Assembly (NCBI GenBank): GCA_019456225.1
Contig: VRUI01000012.1
Coordinates: forward strand, 19,924 to 83,923
Source of the DNA: Planctomycetota bacterium
GTDB taxonomy: Bacteria > Planctomycetota > Phycisphaerae > Sedimentisphaerales > Anaerohalosphaeraceae
DNA: 64,000 bases
Reading direction: 5' to 3'
The translations under genes and the position numbers were made by a program. Numbering within the stretch: the stretch's first letter is position 1; each line of letters starts with the position of its first letter. Of this stretch, positions 26,230-35,134 are shown one piece after another. The notes under the pieces were generated by a model that saw nothing but the letters and a program-made list of their open reading frames with translations, did no database searches and had not been told where the DNA came from.

Positions 26230-28209
26230 ATGGCTATAGCCCAGATGAAAAAATTTATGATCGCCAGCCACCGTAGTGAGGCTTCGGCAGTACTGGAAGC
26301 TTTGCAGCGAGCCGGCATCGTGCAGATACTTGATGCCGAACGGGCGATGGTCAGTAAACAATGGCCTGAACTTGAGGTTAAGTCGGCCAGACCGAAATAT
26401 CTGGAAGATATTGTTTCCAGGCTTGACAAGAGCATTACATTTCTTGAAAGTCATGCTGTTGAAGAAAGCCCTAAGAGTCTTTTTAAGCCTCTTATCCCTG
26501 TTAATGAAGCTAGTTATACTGAAATCATCGATGGAACTGAAGGGACTAATCTGCTGGAAGATGCTGAAGCATCCTCTAATAAAATAGAGTTTCTTCTTAC
26601 TGAAAAAGAAAATATATGCGGGCATCTTGAGATGCTTTTGCCCTGGGCAGGTTTACCTACACCTGTTGAGGAATTTGAGGATCTTGAGTCGGTTTGTTGT
26701 CTTATCGGGCTTTTACCCAACCAGAGTCTTGAAGAAACAAAGGGAATACTTGAAGAGTTTTCGGCGATAGTCGAAGTTGTCGGCGAGAGAAACGGTTTAA
26801 ACTCTTGTCTTGTCCTTTGTATGAATGATAAGGTTTCGGATGTTCATAAGTCTCTTCGCAGCGGTGATTTTGAGTCTGTCAGTTTTGAAGGACTCAGCGG
26901 TACTGTTGATGAGCTTATCGCCGATAGCAGGGTTGAACTTGGTTCTATCGAAGAAAAGCTTGGCGAAGCTAAAGATACTGCAGTGAAGATTGCTTCCGGT
27001 CTTTTGAAACTTCAGATGCTTTTTGATCATAATAGCAACCTGCTTGAAAGAGAAGAGGCCGGGGCTAGCTGCCCTGCTACCGAAAATACGGTGCTTTTTG
27101 AGGGGTGGGTCAGAAAGAATGACTATAAGAGGCTGGAAAAGCTTGTAGGCGCATACGGTTGTTCAAGTCTTAATGAGATGGAAATTGGCGAAGATGAAGT
27201 TGCTCCTGTTGAGATCGATAACGGGCGGGTAATGAGGCCTTTTGAGACTATTACTCGACTTTATGGAATGCCGAATCCGAAAGATGTCGACCCTACAATG
27301 TTCCTTGCCCCGTTTTTCGCGATTTTCTTCGGGCTTTGTCTTACAGATGCCGGTTATGGGCTTCTCCTGATCGCTCTGCTTTGGTGGGCTCTCAAGAAGT
27401 TTCAGGGTGACAAGGGCGTACTGTGGATGTTTATGGGATGCTCTATCGTAACCGTTTTTGCAGGTGCTCTTACAGGCGGTTGGTTTGGGGATTCGATTAC
27501 CTCATTGGTTGGTGAGGGGACATGGCTGGACAACATTCGTGTGAAAATGATGCTGTTTGATCCTATGTCGGACCCAATGCCGTTTTTTATAATCTCACTT
27601 TGCCTGGGGTATATACAAATAATTTTTGGAATTTCTATTGCATTCTTCAATAATCTCAAGCATAAAAACTATATGACCGCGTTCTTTGAGAATCTAACGT
27701 GGCTGATATTCCTGAACGCTCTGATATTAATCGGGCTTGGCAAAGGCGGAATGGTTCCGGAAATAATTGGAAAGATTGCCGGCTGGGCCGCGATTTCTCA
27801 GGCGGTTTTGATTTTCCTGTTTACAGAGCGAAATTCCGGTCTTGCAGGCAGGCTTGGCGGCGGATTCTATGCACTCTTTAGTTCAGTTTTCTACTTTGGT
27901 GATTTATTGAGTTATGTCAGGCTAATGGCTCTTGGTATGGTGACAGCCGGTCTTGGTATGGCAGTTAATTTACTTGTCGATCTTATGATGGACGTTCCTT
28001 ATGTTGGTTATTTGCTGGCGGCAATAATGTTTGTTGTCGGGCACACGGTGAACTTGTTATTGTCAGTTCTAAGTTCATTCGTTCATAGCTTAAGGCTTCA
28101 GTTCGTGGAATTTTTTCCGAAGTTTCTTGTCGGTGGCGGTACGGATTTCGTACCCCTTAAAAAGAGCTTTCAATATGTGATTATTGAGGCATCAGAAGAC
28201 AGTAAATGA
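26230..28209 (+). CDS. ntpI: V-type ATPase subunit I (NtpI, a-subunit)
   Basis: 659 residues. The cytoplasmic N-terminal half (1-335, coiled and alpha/beta) docks the peripheral stalks. The C-terminal half (about 360-650) has seven to eight membrane helices forming the ion half-channels. GMPNPKDVDPTMFLAPFFAIFFGLCLTDAGYG is the family signature at the domain junction and LSYVRLMALG contains the essential Arg facing the rotor. GGGATTTAT precedes the ATG. A GTCGGCA/TGCCGGC hairpin lies in the 80-base gap before it. Confidence 0.95.
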   Translation: MAIAQMKKFMIASHRSEASAVLEALQRAGIVQILDAERAMVSKQWPELEVKSARPKYLEDIVSRLDKSITFLESHAVEESPKSLFKPLIPVNEASYTEIIDGTEGTNLLEDAEASSNKIEFLLTEKENICGHLEMLLPWAGLPTPVEEFEDLESVCCLIGLLPNQSLEETKGILEEFSAIVEVVGERNGLNSCLVLCMNDKVSDVHKSLRSGDFESVSFEGLSGTVDELIADSRVELGSIEEKLGEAKDTAVKIASGLLKLQMLFDHNSNLLEREEAGASCPATENTVLFEGWVRKNDYKRLEKLVGAYGCSSLNEMEIGEDEVAPVEIDNGRVMRPFETITRLYGMPNPKDVDPTMFLAPFFAIFFGLCLTDAGYGLLLIALLWWALKKFQGDKGVLWMFMGCSIVTVFAGALTGGWFGDSITSLVGEGTWLDNIRVKMMLFDPMSDPMPFFIISLCLGYIQIIFGISIAFFNNLKHKNYMTAFFENLTWLIFLNALILIGLGKGGMVPEIIGKIAGWAAISQAVLIFLFTERNSGLAGRLGGGFYALFSSVFYFGDLLSYVRLMALGMVTAGLGMAVNLLVDLMMDVPYVGYLLAAIMFVVGHTVNLLLSVLSSFVHSLRLQFVEFFPKFLVGGGTDFVPLKKSFQYVIIEASEDSK

Positions 28210-28289
28210 TCGGCCCCAGTGCCGTTATAAATTATTATTTGGTTATTAAATAAAGAAATTAACACGCGTTTGAATGAAAGGTTAGTAAA

Positions 28290-28778
28290 ATGGGTTATGG
28301 TTATGCAATCGCTTTGGCAGGAGCAGCAATAGCAACCTTTATGAGTGGTATCGGTTCTTCAATAGGACTTGGTATTGCCGGTAGAGCCGCTACAGGTGTT
28401 CTGAGCGAAAAACCTCAGAGGTATGGACTGTTGACAATTCTGGTTGTTCTTCCGAGTACGCAGGGTATCTACGGGTTCGTTATTGCCCTGTTCGTAATGC
28501 TTAAGCTCAATGTGTTCGGCGGTGGACTTGATTATGTAATGACCGTTTCTACCGGTATAGCCCTACTGGCTGCTTGCCTTCCTGTTGGTATCGCAGGTTT
28601 GTTCAGCGGTATTCACCAGGGCAAAACATGTGCCAGTGGCATCCTTATGACAGCCAAGCGTCCAGACATGTGCGTTAAAGCCGGTGTTGTATATGCAGCC
28701 CTGGTCGAGTTCTACGCGATTCTTGGTTTCCTTGTTTCATTTTTGTCTGTCTTTATCGGCCTCAAGGACGCTGTCTAG
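28290..28778 (+). CDS. ntpK: V-type ATPase rotor subunit K (NtpK, Na+-type)
   Basis: 162 residues, two fused hairpins making four membrane helices, the usual size of NtpK. The five Na+ ligands of E. hirae NtpK have counterparts: Leu54, Thr57 and Gln58 in LPSTQG, Gln110 in GIHQGK and Glu140 in LVEFYAILGF. Only the second hairpin carries the carboxylate, as in the duplicated rotor type. The complete ligand set predicts Na+ rather than H+ coupling; the direction (pump or synthase) cannot be read. GAAAGG precedes the ATG. Confidence 0.95.
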   Translation: MGYGYAIALAGAAIATFMSGIGSSIGLGIAGRAATGVLSEKPQRYGLLTILVVLPSTQGIYGFVIALFVMLKLNVFGGGLDYVMTVSTGIALLAACLPVGIAGLFSGIHQGKTCASGILMTAKRPDMCVKAGVVYAALVEFYAILGFLVSFLSVFIGLKDAV

Positions 28779-28829
28779 TCGAACAGAATAATCCGATAAG
28801 TTTATTAACACCATACAGGCAGGATTGCT

Positions 28830-29420
28830 ATGAATGCTGAAGAGGTAGTAAAAAAAATAAATGCCGACGCTAACGCCGAAGCTGATGTTATCCGCTCTAA
28901 TGCCCAGAGTGAGGCCGAGGCAGAAAACGCTTCGCTTGAGGCGAAGCTTGTCGATTACCGCATTAGAACGGATGAGCTTGCTAAAGAAGCGGGGGTAGAA
29001 AAAATCTCGCGTATGCTGGCTAATGCCAGGATGGAACTTCGCAAGGAGCTGCTCGCAGTAAAGCAGGAAATCCTTAGTGAGGTTTTCGAGAAAGCCAAAT
29101 CACGTCTCGTCGGCAGCAGCGATGATGAATATCGCAAGCTGATAGTGGCTCTTCTGACTAAGGCAGTGGAAACGGGAAGCGAAACGGTTATAGTCGGCAA
29201 GGATGAAAAGCTGATCAACGACTCGTTTATCAAGCAGTTCAATCGCAATCTCGGTCCTGGATTTAAAGGTAATCTTTTAATCGGCAATGAGACCGCAGAT
29301 ATCTGCGGGGGATTTATTCTGCGTCGCGGCAAAGTTCAGACAAACGTCAGTATCGATGTGCTTGTCGATCAGATTTATGAAGATATTGGGCCGGAAATCG
29401 CGGCGGAATTGTTTGATTGA
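28830..29420 (+). CDS. ntpE: V-type ATPase stalk subunit E (NtpE)
   Basis: 196 residues: an N-terminal coiled coil (1-95, rich in Ala/Glu) and a globular C-terminal domain (about 100-196) with IVGKDEKLIND and GGFILRRGKVQTNVSIDVLVDQI, the family signature. It pairs with NtpF in the peripheral stalk and caps the A3B3 head. The order K-E-C matches E. hirae. Confidence 0.92.
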   Translation: MNAEEVVKKINADANAEADVIRSNAQSEAEAENASLEAKLVDYRIRTDELAKEAGVEKISRMLANARMELRKELLAVKQEILSEVFEKAKSRLVGSSDDEYRKLIVALLTKAVETGSETVIVGKDEKLINDSFIKQFNRNLGPGFKGNLLIGNETADICGGFILRRGKVQTNVSIDVLVDQIYEDIGPEIAAELFD

Positions 29421-29461
29421 CCAATCTGATCGATTGGCTAACCTGAAAATGTCTAATGAAG

Positions 29462-29482
29462 GACGCGGCCTTATGGCCGAGG
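29462..29482. repeat. CGGCC/GGCCG hairpin ahead of ntpC
   Basis: CGGCC (29466-29470), TTAT, GGCCG (29475-29479). The hairpin abuts the weak GAGGC ribosome site of ntpC, so it could influence initiation. Relatives precede ntpG, ntpA and ntpB. Confidence 0.55.
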
Positions 29483-29492
29483 CAAATTATAT

Positions 29493-30533
29493 ATGTATGA
29501 AGTTGAAGAACAGAAAGTAATCGAGTTTGATCCGCAGAGGTCACTTGAAGCAGAAGACTGGGATTATGCTTTTGCGGCTGCGCGTGTCAGAGTGCTTGAG
29601 AGCATGATGCTGACTCATGCTACTCTTGTCGATATGGCAAATGCTGAAAGCTTTGATAGCGCGGTCGAACTTCTCAGCGGTAGCGAATATGCCATGAGCG
29701 GCGGGGTAGAAAGCCTTGACGATATTGAGGCGATGCTTCTTGAAAAACGCCGAGAGGTTAGAGAGCTTTTTGTAAAGCTGATAGATAATGAAACGATCAT
29801 GACGCTTTTGCGTGCTCGTGAAGACTTTGCTAATATGCGTCTTGCGGTCAGGCGTGTTGTTACAGACCGCCCTATCGGTCGCGATTACAGCAACGATGGA
29901 AGTATTTCCGCGGAAGAATTCGAAGAGATATTCGAACAGGAAAATTACGGGATGTTTCCGGAGTATCTTCAGGAAGCAGTAGAAAAGGCTGTGCTGGGTT
30001 ACTATGATTCAAAGGATATCCGCCAGATAGATTACGGTATCGATCGGGTTCAGGCAGCTTATAAGCTTTATGAGGCAGAAAATATCGGCAGTGAGTTTCT
30101 TTCGACTCTTTTTAGAATGCAGATCGATCTATTTAATATTAAAACGATGCTTCGTTTGAAGCTTGCTGATCGTCTTGACAAGAACCTGTTCTTTGAAGGT
30201 GGTTATGTCGGCAATGATATCGCGGCACACGGGCTTGATCTTGATCTTGACGCTATTATTCCGCTGTATGCTGCAACGCCTTATCATGACGTTGTCGATG
30301 GCGGAGTAAGGTATCTGATTTCTGATAATTCGTTCCTTGTATTTGAAAGGCTTTGTGAAGAGCATAAAGCTGATTTTTTGCGAAGCTCTTTTGTAGTTGC
30401 AAGCGGGCCGCAGCCGGTAATCGCATACTTCCTGCTTAAAGAAATGGAAATTCGCACAGTTCGGATGATCCTTTCGTGTAAGAAGAACGGTCTTGATGCC
30501 AAGGTTATTCTTGACAGGATCAGTTTGACATAA
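29493..30533 (+). CDS. ntpC: V-type ATPase subunit C (NtpC, d-type socket)
   Basis: 346 residues, all-helical, the funnel that joins the central stalk to the K ring. Recognised by order and by features such as DYAFAAARVRVLESMML, the repeated three-part helical pattern, FFEGGYV and the C-terminal KEMEIRTVRMILSCKKNGL. GAGGC lies 11 bases ahead of the ATG, at the foot of a hairpin. Confidence 0.88.
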   Translation: MYEVEEQKVIEFDPQRSLEAEDWDYAFAAARVRVLESMMLTHATLVDMANAESFDSAVELLSGSEYAMSGGVESLDDIEAMLLEKRREVRELFVKLIDNETIMTLLRAREDFANMRLAVRRVVTDRPIGRDYSNDGSISAEEFEEIFEQENYGMFPEYLQEAVEKAVLGYYDSKDIRQIDYGIDRVQAAYKLYEAENIGSEFLSTLFRMQIDLFNIKTMLRLKLADRLDKNLFFEGGYVGNDIAAHGLDLDLDAIIPLYAATPYHDVVDGGVRYLISDNSFLVFERLCEEHKADFLRSSFVVASGPQPVIAYFLLKEMEIRTVRMILSCKKNGLDAKVILDRISLT

Positions 30534-30577
30534 CTTAAGCGCCAATACTCCGGCATTGGACGTCATAGAAATAGGAT

Positions 30578-30593
30578 TCGGCCTTGCGGCCGA
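30578..30593. repeat. TCGGCC/GGCCGA hairpin ahead of ntpG
   Basis: A perfect 6-bp stem with a TTGC loop, preceded by GGAT. Part of the hairpin family found in most ntp spacers. Confidence 0.55.
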
Positions 30594-30618
30594 TGCAGTT
30601 TTTAATTTTGAGGCAAAT

Positions 30619-30939
30619 ATGGAAAGTAAGGTTGCAGTTTTAGGCGGGTCTGATTTTGTGATGGCGTTTTCAGCTTTGGGGCTGGACGGCTTTGCGGTAG
30701 AACCGAAGGCCGAAATAGTTGCCGAAAAAGCAGAAGAGATTCTCAAGCAGCAGTACGGCCTTGTCGTCGTAGCCGAAAACGTCGCGACGATGGCAGACGT
30801 TGTTTTCAGCAGGACGCAGAAGGACGCGACGCCATGTGTCGTTGTGGTACCTTTCATGAAAGAATCGGAAGGTTTTGCGATCAAATTACTTGGCAGGCAG
30901 CTTAAGCTTGCCACAGGAATTGATATTTTAGCTAGTTAG
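30619..30939 (+). CDS. ntpG: V-type ATPase subunit F (NtpG)
   Basis: 106 residues, a Rossmann-like subunit of the central stalk. MESKVAVLGGSDFVMAFSALGLDGF and GLVVVAENVA are typical of the family. The ATG at 30619 is chosen over 30556 because it follows GAGG at 5 bases and gives the normal N-terminus; the longer frame would translate a hairpin repeat. Confidence 0.9.
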   Translation: MESKVAVLGGSDFVMAFSALGLDGFAVEPKAEIVAEKAEEILKQQYGLVVVAENVATMADVVFSRTQKDATPCVVVVPFMKESEGFAIKLLGRQLKLATGIDILAS

Positions 30940-31050
30940 CGATTAGCGATTAGCAATTAGCAATTAGCTTTTTGGTTCGGCCTGCGGCCGGGCTGATTTA
31001 ATTATGTCGGCAGGATGCCGACACTACGGTAACAATGCCGGTATGATGCC
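30935..31050. repeat. Tandem GATTAGC units and hairpins before ntpA
   Basis: 30935-30968 is a run of GATTAGC/AATTAGC units. It is followed by CGGCC-TGC-GGCCG (30978-30990), GTCGGCA-GGA-TGCCGAC (about 31006-31022) and two TGCCGGT copies. Together they fill the 149-base gap between ntpG and ntpA. Confidence 0.65.
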
Positions 31051-31088
31051 GGTGGTTTAATATAGTTCGTTTTTGAAGGTCTTTTGAT

Positions 31089-32852
31089 ATGAGCGAAAAT
31101 GGTAATGGCAGTATAATCAAAGTAGCCGGCCCGGTAGTAGTGGCAGAGGGCATGATGGGCGCGAGGATGTACGACGTTGTCCGGGTAGGTGAGGAAAACC
31201 TCATCGGCGAGATCGTCGAACTTCACGGCGAAACGGCGAGTATTCAGGTTTATGAAGATACGGTCGGAATCGGCCCGGGCGAAAGGGTTGTAAACACCGG
31301 CGATCCTTTGAGTGTTGAGCTTGGACCTGGTTTGATCTCGAGTATTTACGACGGGATCCAGCGTCCGCTCGACCAGCTTTATGAACTGCAGGGCAGCTTC
31401 ATTAAGAGAGGTAGTACTATGCCCGGTCTTAAACGTGAAACCAAGTGGGCGTTTAAGCCTCTTATAGAAAACGGAACCAAGGTTACAGGCGGTGACATCG
31501 TTGGTGAGGTTCAGGAATCGACGCTTTTGCTTCATAAGATCATGGTTCCACCAAGATGCAGCGGAACAGTCGAAGGCATCAAAGAAGGTGAATTCACTGT
31601 TGACGAAGTTATCGGGACAGTAACCGGCGAAAACGGCGAAAAGACCGAACTTAAACTTATGCAGAAGTGGCCCGTTCGTACTCCAAGACGCAGCAAACAG
31701 CGTCTTGCACCGAACGAAGTGCTCATTACCGGCCAGCGTGTTATCGATGCGTTCTTCCCGATCGCCAAGGGCGGCACGGCGTGTGTTCCAGGTCCGTTTG
31801 GAACAGGTAAAACTGTTGTACAGCATCAGCTCGCTAAGTGGGTTAACGCTGACGTGGTTGTTTATGTCGGCTGCGGCGAACGCGGTAACGAGATGACAGA
31901 CGTTCTGAGAGAATTTCCGGAACTGGTCGACCCGCATAGCGGCGAACCTCTTATGAAGCGTGTTGTGCTGATCGCCAATACGTCCGATATGCCGGTGGCG
32001 GCTCGTGAGGCATCGGTTTATACCGGTATCACAATCGCCGAATACTTCCGTGACATGGGTTACTCGGTTGCGTTGATGGCCGACAGTACCAGCCGATGGG
32101 CCGAGGCCATGAGAGAAATTTCCACGCGTCTTGAAGAGATGCCGGCCGAAGAAGGTTACCCGGCGTACCTCGGTGCAAGGATCGCGACTTTCTATGAGAG
32201 AGCAGGCAGGATCAAATGCCTCGGCGCTCCCGAGCGTGAAGGAGCACTGTCTATCATCGGTGCTGTAAGCCCTCCGGGCGGCGACCTTTCCGACTCGGTT
32301 GTTCAGGCAACACTGCACGTTGTTAAGGTATTCTGGTCATTGCAGGGCAAACTCGCCCAGCAGAGGCATTTCCCGGCTATCGACTGGCTGACAAGTTATT
32401 CGTTCTATAAACAGTTCCTCGCTGACGCCTTCGAAGACAAGGCGATGGGCGAAGATATGGCAAAGATGAGCCAGACTGCGATGGGATTGCTCGAAGACGA
32501 AGCGTCTCTCATCGAGATCGTAAGACTTGTAGGTGCCGAATCGATCTCGGCAAAGGACAGGATGGTACTGGAAACTACAAGGAGTATTCGCGAGGATTTC
32601 CTCCATCAGAACGCGTTCCATAAGGTAGACACTCATACCTCGATCGAAAAGCAGTATGAGATCATGAAGTGTATCCTGCACCTGCACGAACAGGGACTCG
32701 CCGCCATCGAACGCGGTGTGGATATAACAAAAGTTTTCGCCCTTGACGTTCGCGAACAGATCACACGTTCAAGTTATGTACCTGAAAAAGAGCTCGATAA
32801 GATCAGAAATATTCGCACAACAATAGATGAGCAAATCAGAGCAATAGCTTAA
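31089..32852 (+). CDS. ntpA: V-type ATPase catalytic subunit A (NtpA)
   Basis: 587 residues. Catalytic nucleotide-binding subunit of the head. The P-loop is GPFGTGKT (235-242); the catalytic Glu lies in [13 protein letters not shown] (about 261). The long non-homologous insert of the A-type subunit (about 115-210, including [19 protein letters not shown]) precedes the P-loop, distinguishing it from Ntp[19 protein letters not shown] is the family signature. Spacing and order match the E. hirae operon. Confidence 0.97.
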   Translation: MSENGNGSIIKVAGPVVVAEGMMGARMYDVVRVGEENLIGEIVELHGETASIQVYEDTVGIGPGERVVNTGDPLSVELGPGLISSIYDGIQRPLDQLYELQGSFIKRGSTMPGLKRETKWAFKPLIENGTKVTGGDIVGEVQESTLLLHKIMVPPRCSGTVEGIKEGEFTVDEVIGTVTGENGEKTELKLMQKWPVRTPRRSKQRLAPNEVLITGQRVIDAFFPIAKGGTACVPGPFGTGKTVVQHQLAKWVNADVVVYVGCGERGNEMTDVLREFPELVDPHSGEPLMKRVVLIANTSDMPVAAREASVYTGITIAEYFRDMGYSVALMADSTSRWAEAMREISTRLEEMPAEEGYPAYLGARIATFYERAGRIKCLGAPEREGALSIIGAVSPPGGDLSDSVVQATLHVVKVFWSLQGKLAQQRHFPAIDWLTSYSFYKQFLADAFEDKAMGEDMAKMSQTAMGLLEDEASLIEIVRLVGAESISAKDRMVLETTRSIREDFLHQNAFHKVDTHTSIEKQYEIMKCILHLHEQGLAAIERGVDITKVFALDVREQITRSSYVPEKELDKIRNIRTTIDEQIRAIA

Positions 32853-32898
32853 CTCAACCTGACCTGGCGGTCAGATTGATAATTACTAATTACTAATT

Positions 32899-32922
32899 TT
32901 GGATTCGCCTTTGGCGAGACCA
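32899..32922. repeat. TCGCC/GGCGA hairpin before ntpB
   Basis: GGATTCGCC-TTT-GGCGAGACC: a 5-bp stem with a 3-base loop in the 105-base gap between ntpA and ntpB, preceded by two TACTAAT units. Confidence 0.55.
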
Positions 32923-32957
32923 CTTATTTATTTTGAAAAACATAACGGGAGTTTGCG

Positions 32958-34349
32958 ATGCTTAAAGAGTATCAAACAGTTAGTGAGATTTATGGTCCTT
33001 TGATGCTTGTCGAAGGTGTTGACGGAGCCAAGTACGGTGAGATCGTGGATATCGAGATCGCTGACGGTTCAGTTCGCCACGGACAGATCCTCCAGGTCGA
33101 CAGAGACAAGGTGCTTGTGCAGGTGTTTGAAGGTACCGCGGGTATCGACGTTTCACGCAGTACGGTTCGCTTCCTTGGCAAACCGATGGAACTTGGTCTG
33201 TCGCCTGAGATACTAGGCCGTGTATTTAACGGCACGGGTAATCCAAAAGATGATGGCCCTGCGATCCTTCCAGAGAAACGTATGAACATCAACGGTAACC
33301 CGATCAATCCTTATGCAAGGGATTTCCCGAACCAGTTCATTCAGACGGGTATATCAACTATCGACGGTCTAAACCCGCTTGTTCGCGGACAGAAGCTTCC
33401 GATCTTCTCCGGTGCCGGTCTTCCGCATGACGAAATTACCGCTCAGCTTTGCCGCCAGGCAACCGTTCGCGGCGAAGGCGAAAACTTTGCGGTAGTATTT
33501 GCGGCGATGGGTATCACCTTCGAGGCCGCCCAGTTCTTCATCAACGACCTGACCAACACCGGTGCTATCGAACGTGCCGTTATGTTCATAAATCTCGCAG
33601 ATGACCCGGCTATCGAGCGTATTGCGACACCGCGTTGTGCTCTGACCGCTGCCGAATACCTGGCATTTGAAGAAGATATGCAGGTTCTCGTTGTTCTTAA
33701 CGACATGACAAACTACTGCGAAGCTCTCCGTGAGATCAGTGCGGCAAGAAAAGAAGTACCAGGCCGCCGCGGTTATCCCGGTTATCTCTATACCGACCTT
33801 GCAACGGTCTACGAACGTGCAGGCAGGATCAAAGGCAAAAAGGGATCGATCACAATGGTACCTGTCCTGACAATGCCGGAAGATGACAAGACTCACCCGG
33901 TACCTGACCTTACCGGTTATATCACCGAAGGCCAGATCATCATGTCTCGCCCGCTTCACCGCAGATCGATCTCTCCGCCGGTTGACTGTTTGCCGAGTCT
34001 TTCCCGTCTAAAGGATAAGGGTATCGGTGAAGGCAAAACACGTGAGGACCATGCTGACCTTTACAACCAGCTTTACGCGGCATACGCACGCGGTAAAGAG
34101 GCACAGGAACTCGCGACAATTCTCGGTGAAGCTGCCCTCTCGGAAGAGGACCAGCTGTACATGAAATTCGCCAACGAATTCGAAGGCCGTTACATCTCGC
34201 AGGGTTACTACGAAAACCGTACAGTGGAACAAACCCTCGACCTCGGTTGGGAACTGCTGAGCATGTTCGACGATACACAGCTAAAACGTATCGACGTAGA
34301 ACTCATAGAAAAGTATATGCCTGCAGCCCGTGAAAGAGCCAATAAGTAA
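32958..34349 (+). CDS. ntpB: V-type ATPase subunit B (NtpB)
   Basis: 463 residues. Non-catalytic head subunit; there is no Walker A Lys, and the P-loop position reads [10 protein letters not shown], as in other B subunits. [24 protein letters not shown] and [26 protein letters not shown] are signatures. The conserved Arg that completes the catalytic site of A is within [23 protein letters not shown] precedes the ATG. Confidence 0.97.
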   Translation: MLKEYQTVSEIYGPLMLVEGVDGAKYGEIVDIEIADGSVRHGQILQVDRDKVLVQVFEGTAGIDVSRSTVRFLGKPMELGLSPEILGRVFNGTGNPKDDGPAILPEKRMNINGNPINPYARDFPNQFIQTGISTIDGLNPLVRGQKLPIFSGAGLPHDEITAQLCRQATVRGEGENFAVVFAAMGITFEAAQFFINDLTNTGAIERAVMFINLADDPAIERIATPRCALTAAEYLAFEEDMQVLVVLNDMTNYCEALREISAARKEVPGRRGYPGYLYTDLATVYERAGRIKGKKGSITMVPVLTMPEDDKTHPVPDLTGYITEGQIIMSRPLHRRSISPPVDCLPSLSRLKDKGIGEGKTREDHADLYNQLYAAYARGKEAQELATILGEAALSEEDQLYMKFANEFEGRYISQGYYENRTVEQTLDLGWELLSMFDDTQLKRIDVELIEKYMPAARERANK

Positions 34350-34354
34350 ATATA

Positions 34355-34384
34355 GAAGCCCGAAGCGCAAGCGCAGGGATAAAA
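34355..34384 (-). repeat. Dispersed GC-rich repeat, inverted copy in ntpB-ntpD gap
   Basis: The reverse complement of the CCCTGCGCTTGCGCTTCGGG element of 5844 and 17474 lies directly after the ntpB stop. It is inside the operon, so if it acted as a terminator ntpD would be cut off. Confidence 0.7.
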
Positions 34385-34449
34385 CTATGAAGATTTAAGT
34401 CGAATCCGTAGATGACTAAAATCTTACTAAATATTAAGAGTATTGAACT

Positions 34450-35067
34450 ATGCTTGAAAATGTAAATGCCACCAGGATGGAACAGCTTCAGCTGCGAAAG
34501 CGAGTAGCGCTTGCTTCACGCGGTCACAGGCTGCTCAGCCAGAAACGCGACGAGATAAGCAGACGACTTGTCAAGATCGCATCTACTATCAAGCCGCTTA
34601 GAGATAAAGTAGAAAAAGAGCTCCTCGAGACAACAAGGCGTTTTATGATGGCAAGGGCAACGATGGAGCCGGAAGATATGCGGGCCGCTCTCGATGTGCC
34701 GACGAAAAAGTTTTCGCTCGTTATTAAATTAGTGAGTATTATGAGCGTAGCCGTTCCGCAGTTGACCAAAGAGATCGAAGGCGAAATTATGTGTTACGGG
34801 TTTGCGACTACCAGCGGCGAACTTGATATTGCACTAAGGGCACTGGAAAGAGCCTTTGACAGCCTTATTGACCTCGCCGAAAAGGAAAAGCAGGCCCAGT
34901 TGCTGGCGACAGAACTTCAGACAACCAGGAGAAGAGTAAACGTTCTCGAACACGTAGTCATACCAGAAATTCAGGAAACGATCAAGTACATCGGCAGCAA
35001 ACTTAGCGATGCCGAGAGAGACAACACCAGCAGACTAATGAAGATCACAGATATTATTCGCGGATAA
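34450..35067 (+). CDS. ntpD: V-type ATPase central-stalk subunit D (NtpD)
   Basis: 205 residues, two long antiparallel helices forming the rotating shaft. NATRMEQLQLRKRVALASRGHRLLSQKRDEI and the C-terminal TTRRRVNVLEHVVIPEIQETIKYI are diagnostic. It closes the ntpFIKECGABD run; the E. hirae genes after ntpD (ntpH, ntpJ) are absent here. Confidence 0.95.
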   Translation: MLENVNATRMEQLQLRKRVALASRGHRLLSQKRDEISRRLVKIASTIKPLRDKVEKELLETTRRFMMARATMEPEDMRAALDVPTKKFSLVIKLVSIMSVAVPQLTKEIEGEIMCYGFATTSGELDIALRALERAFDSLIDLAEKEKQAQLLATELQTTRRRVNVLEHVVIPEIQETIKYIGSKLSDAERDNTSRLMKITDIIRG

Positions 35068-35134
35068 CCCATCGTTAGTTTTTAGTCGACAGTCTTCAGT
35101 TGTTAATTGCAGTGACCGTTAAAAGACATTCATT

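Noticed and set aside
31002..32318. 438-codon minus-strand ORF opposite ntpA
   Set aside because: Shadow of a certain gene; no ribosome site and no domain.
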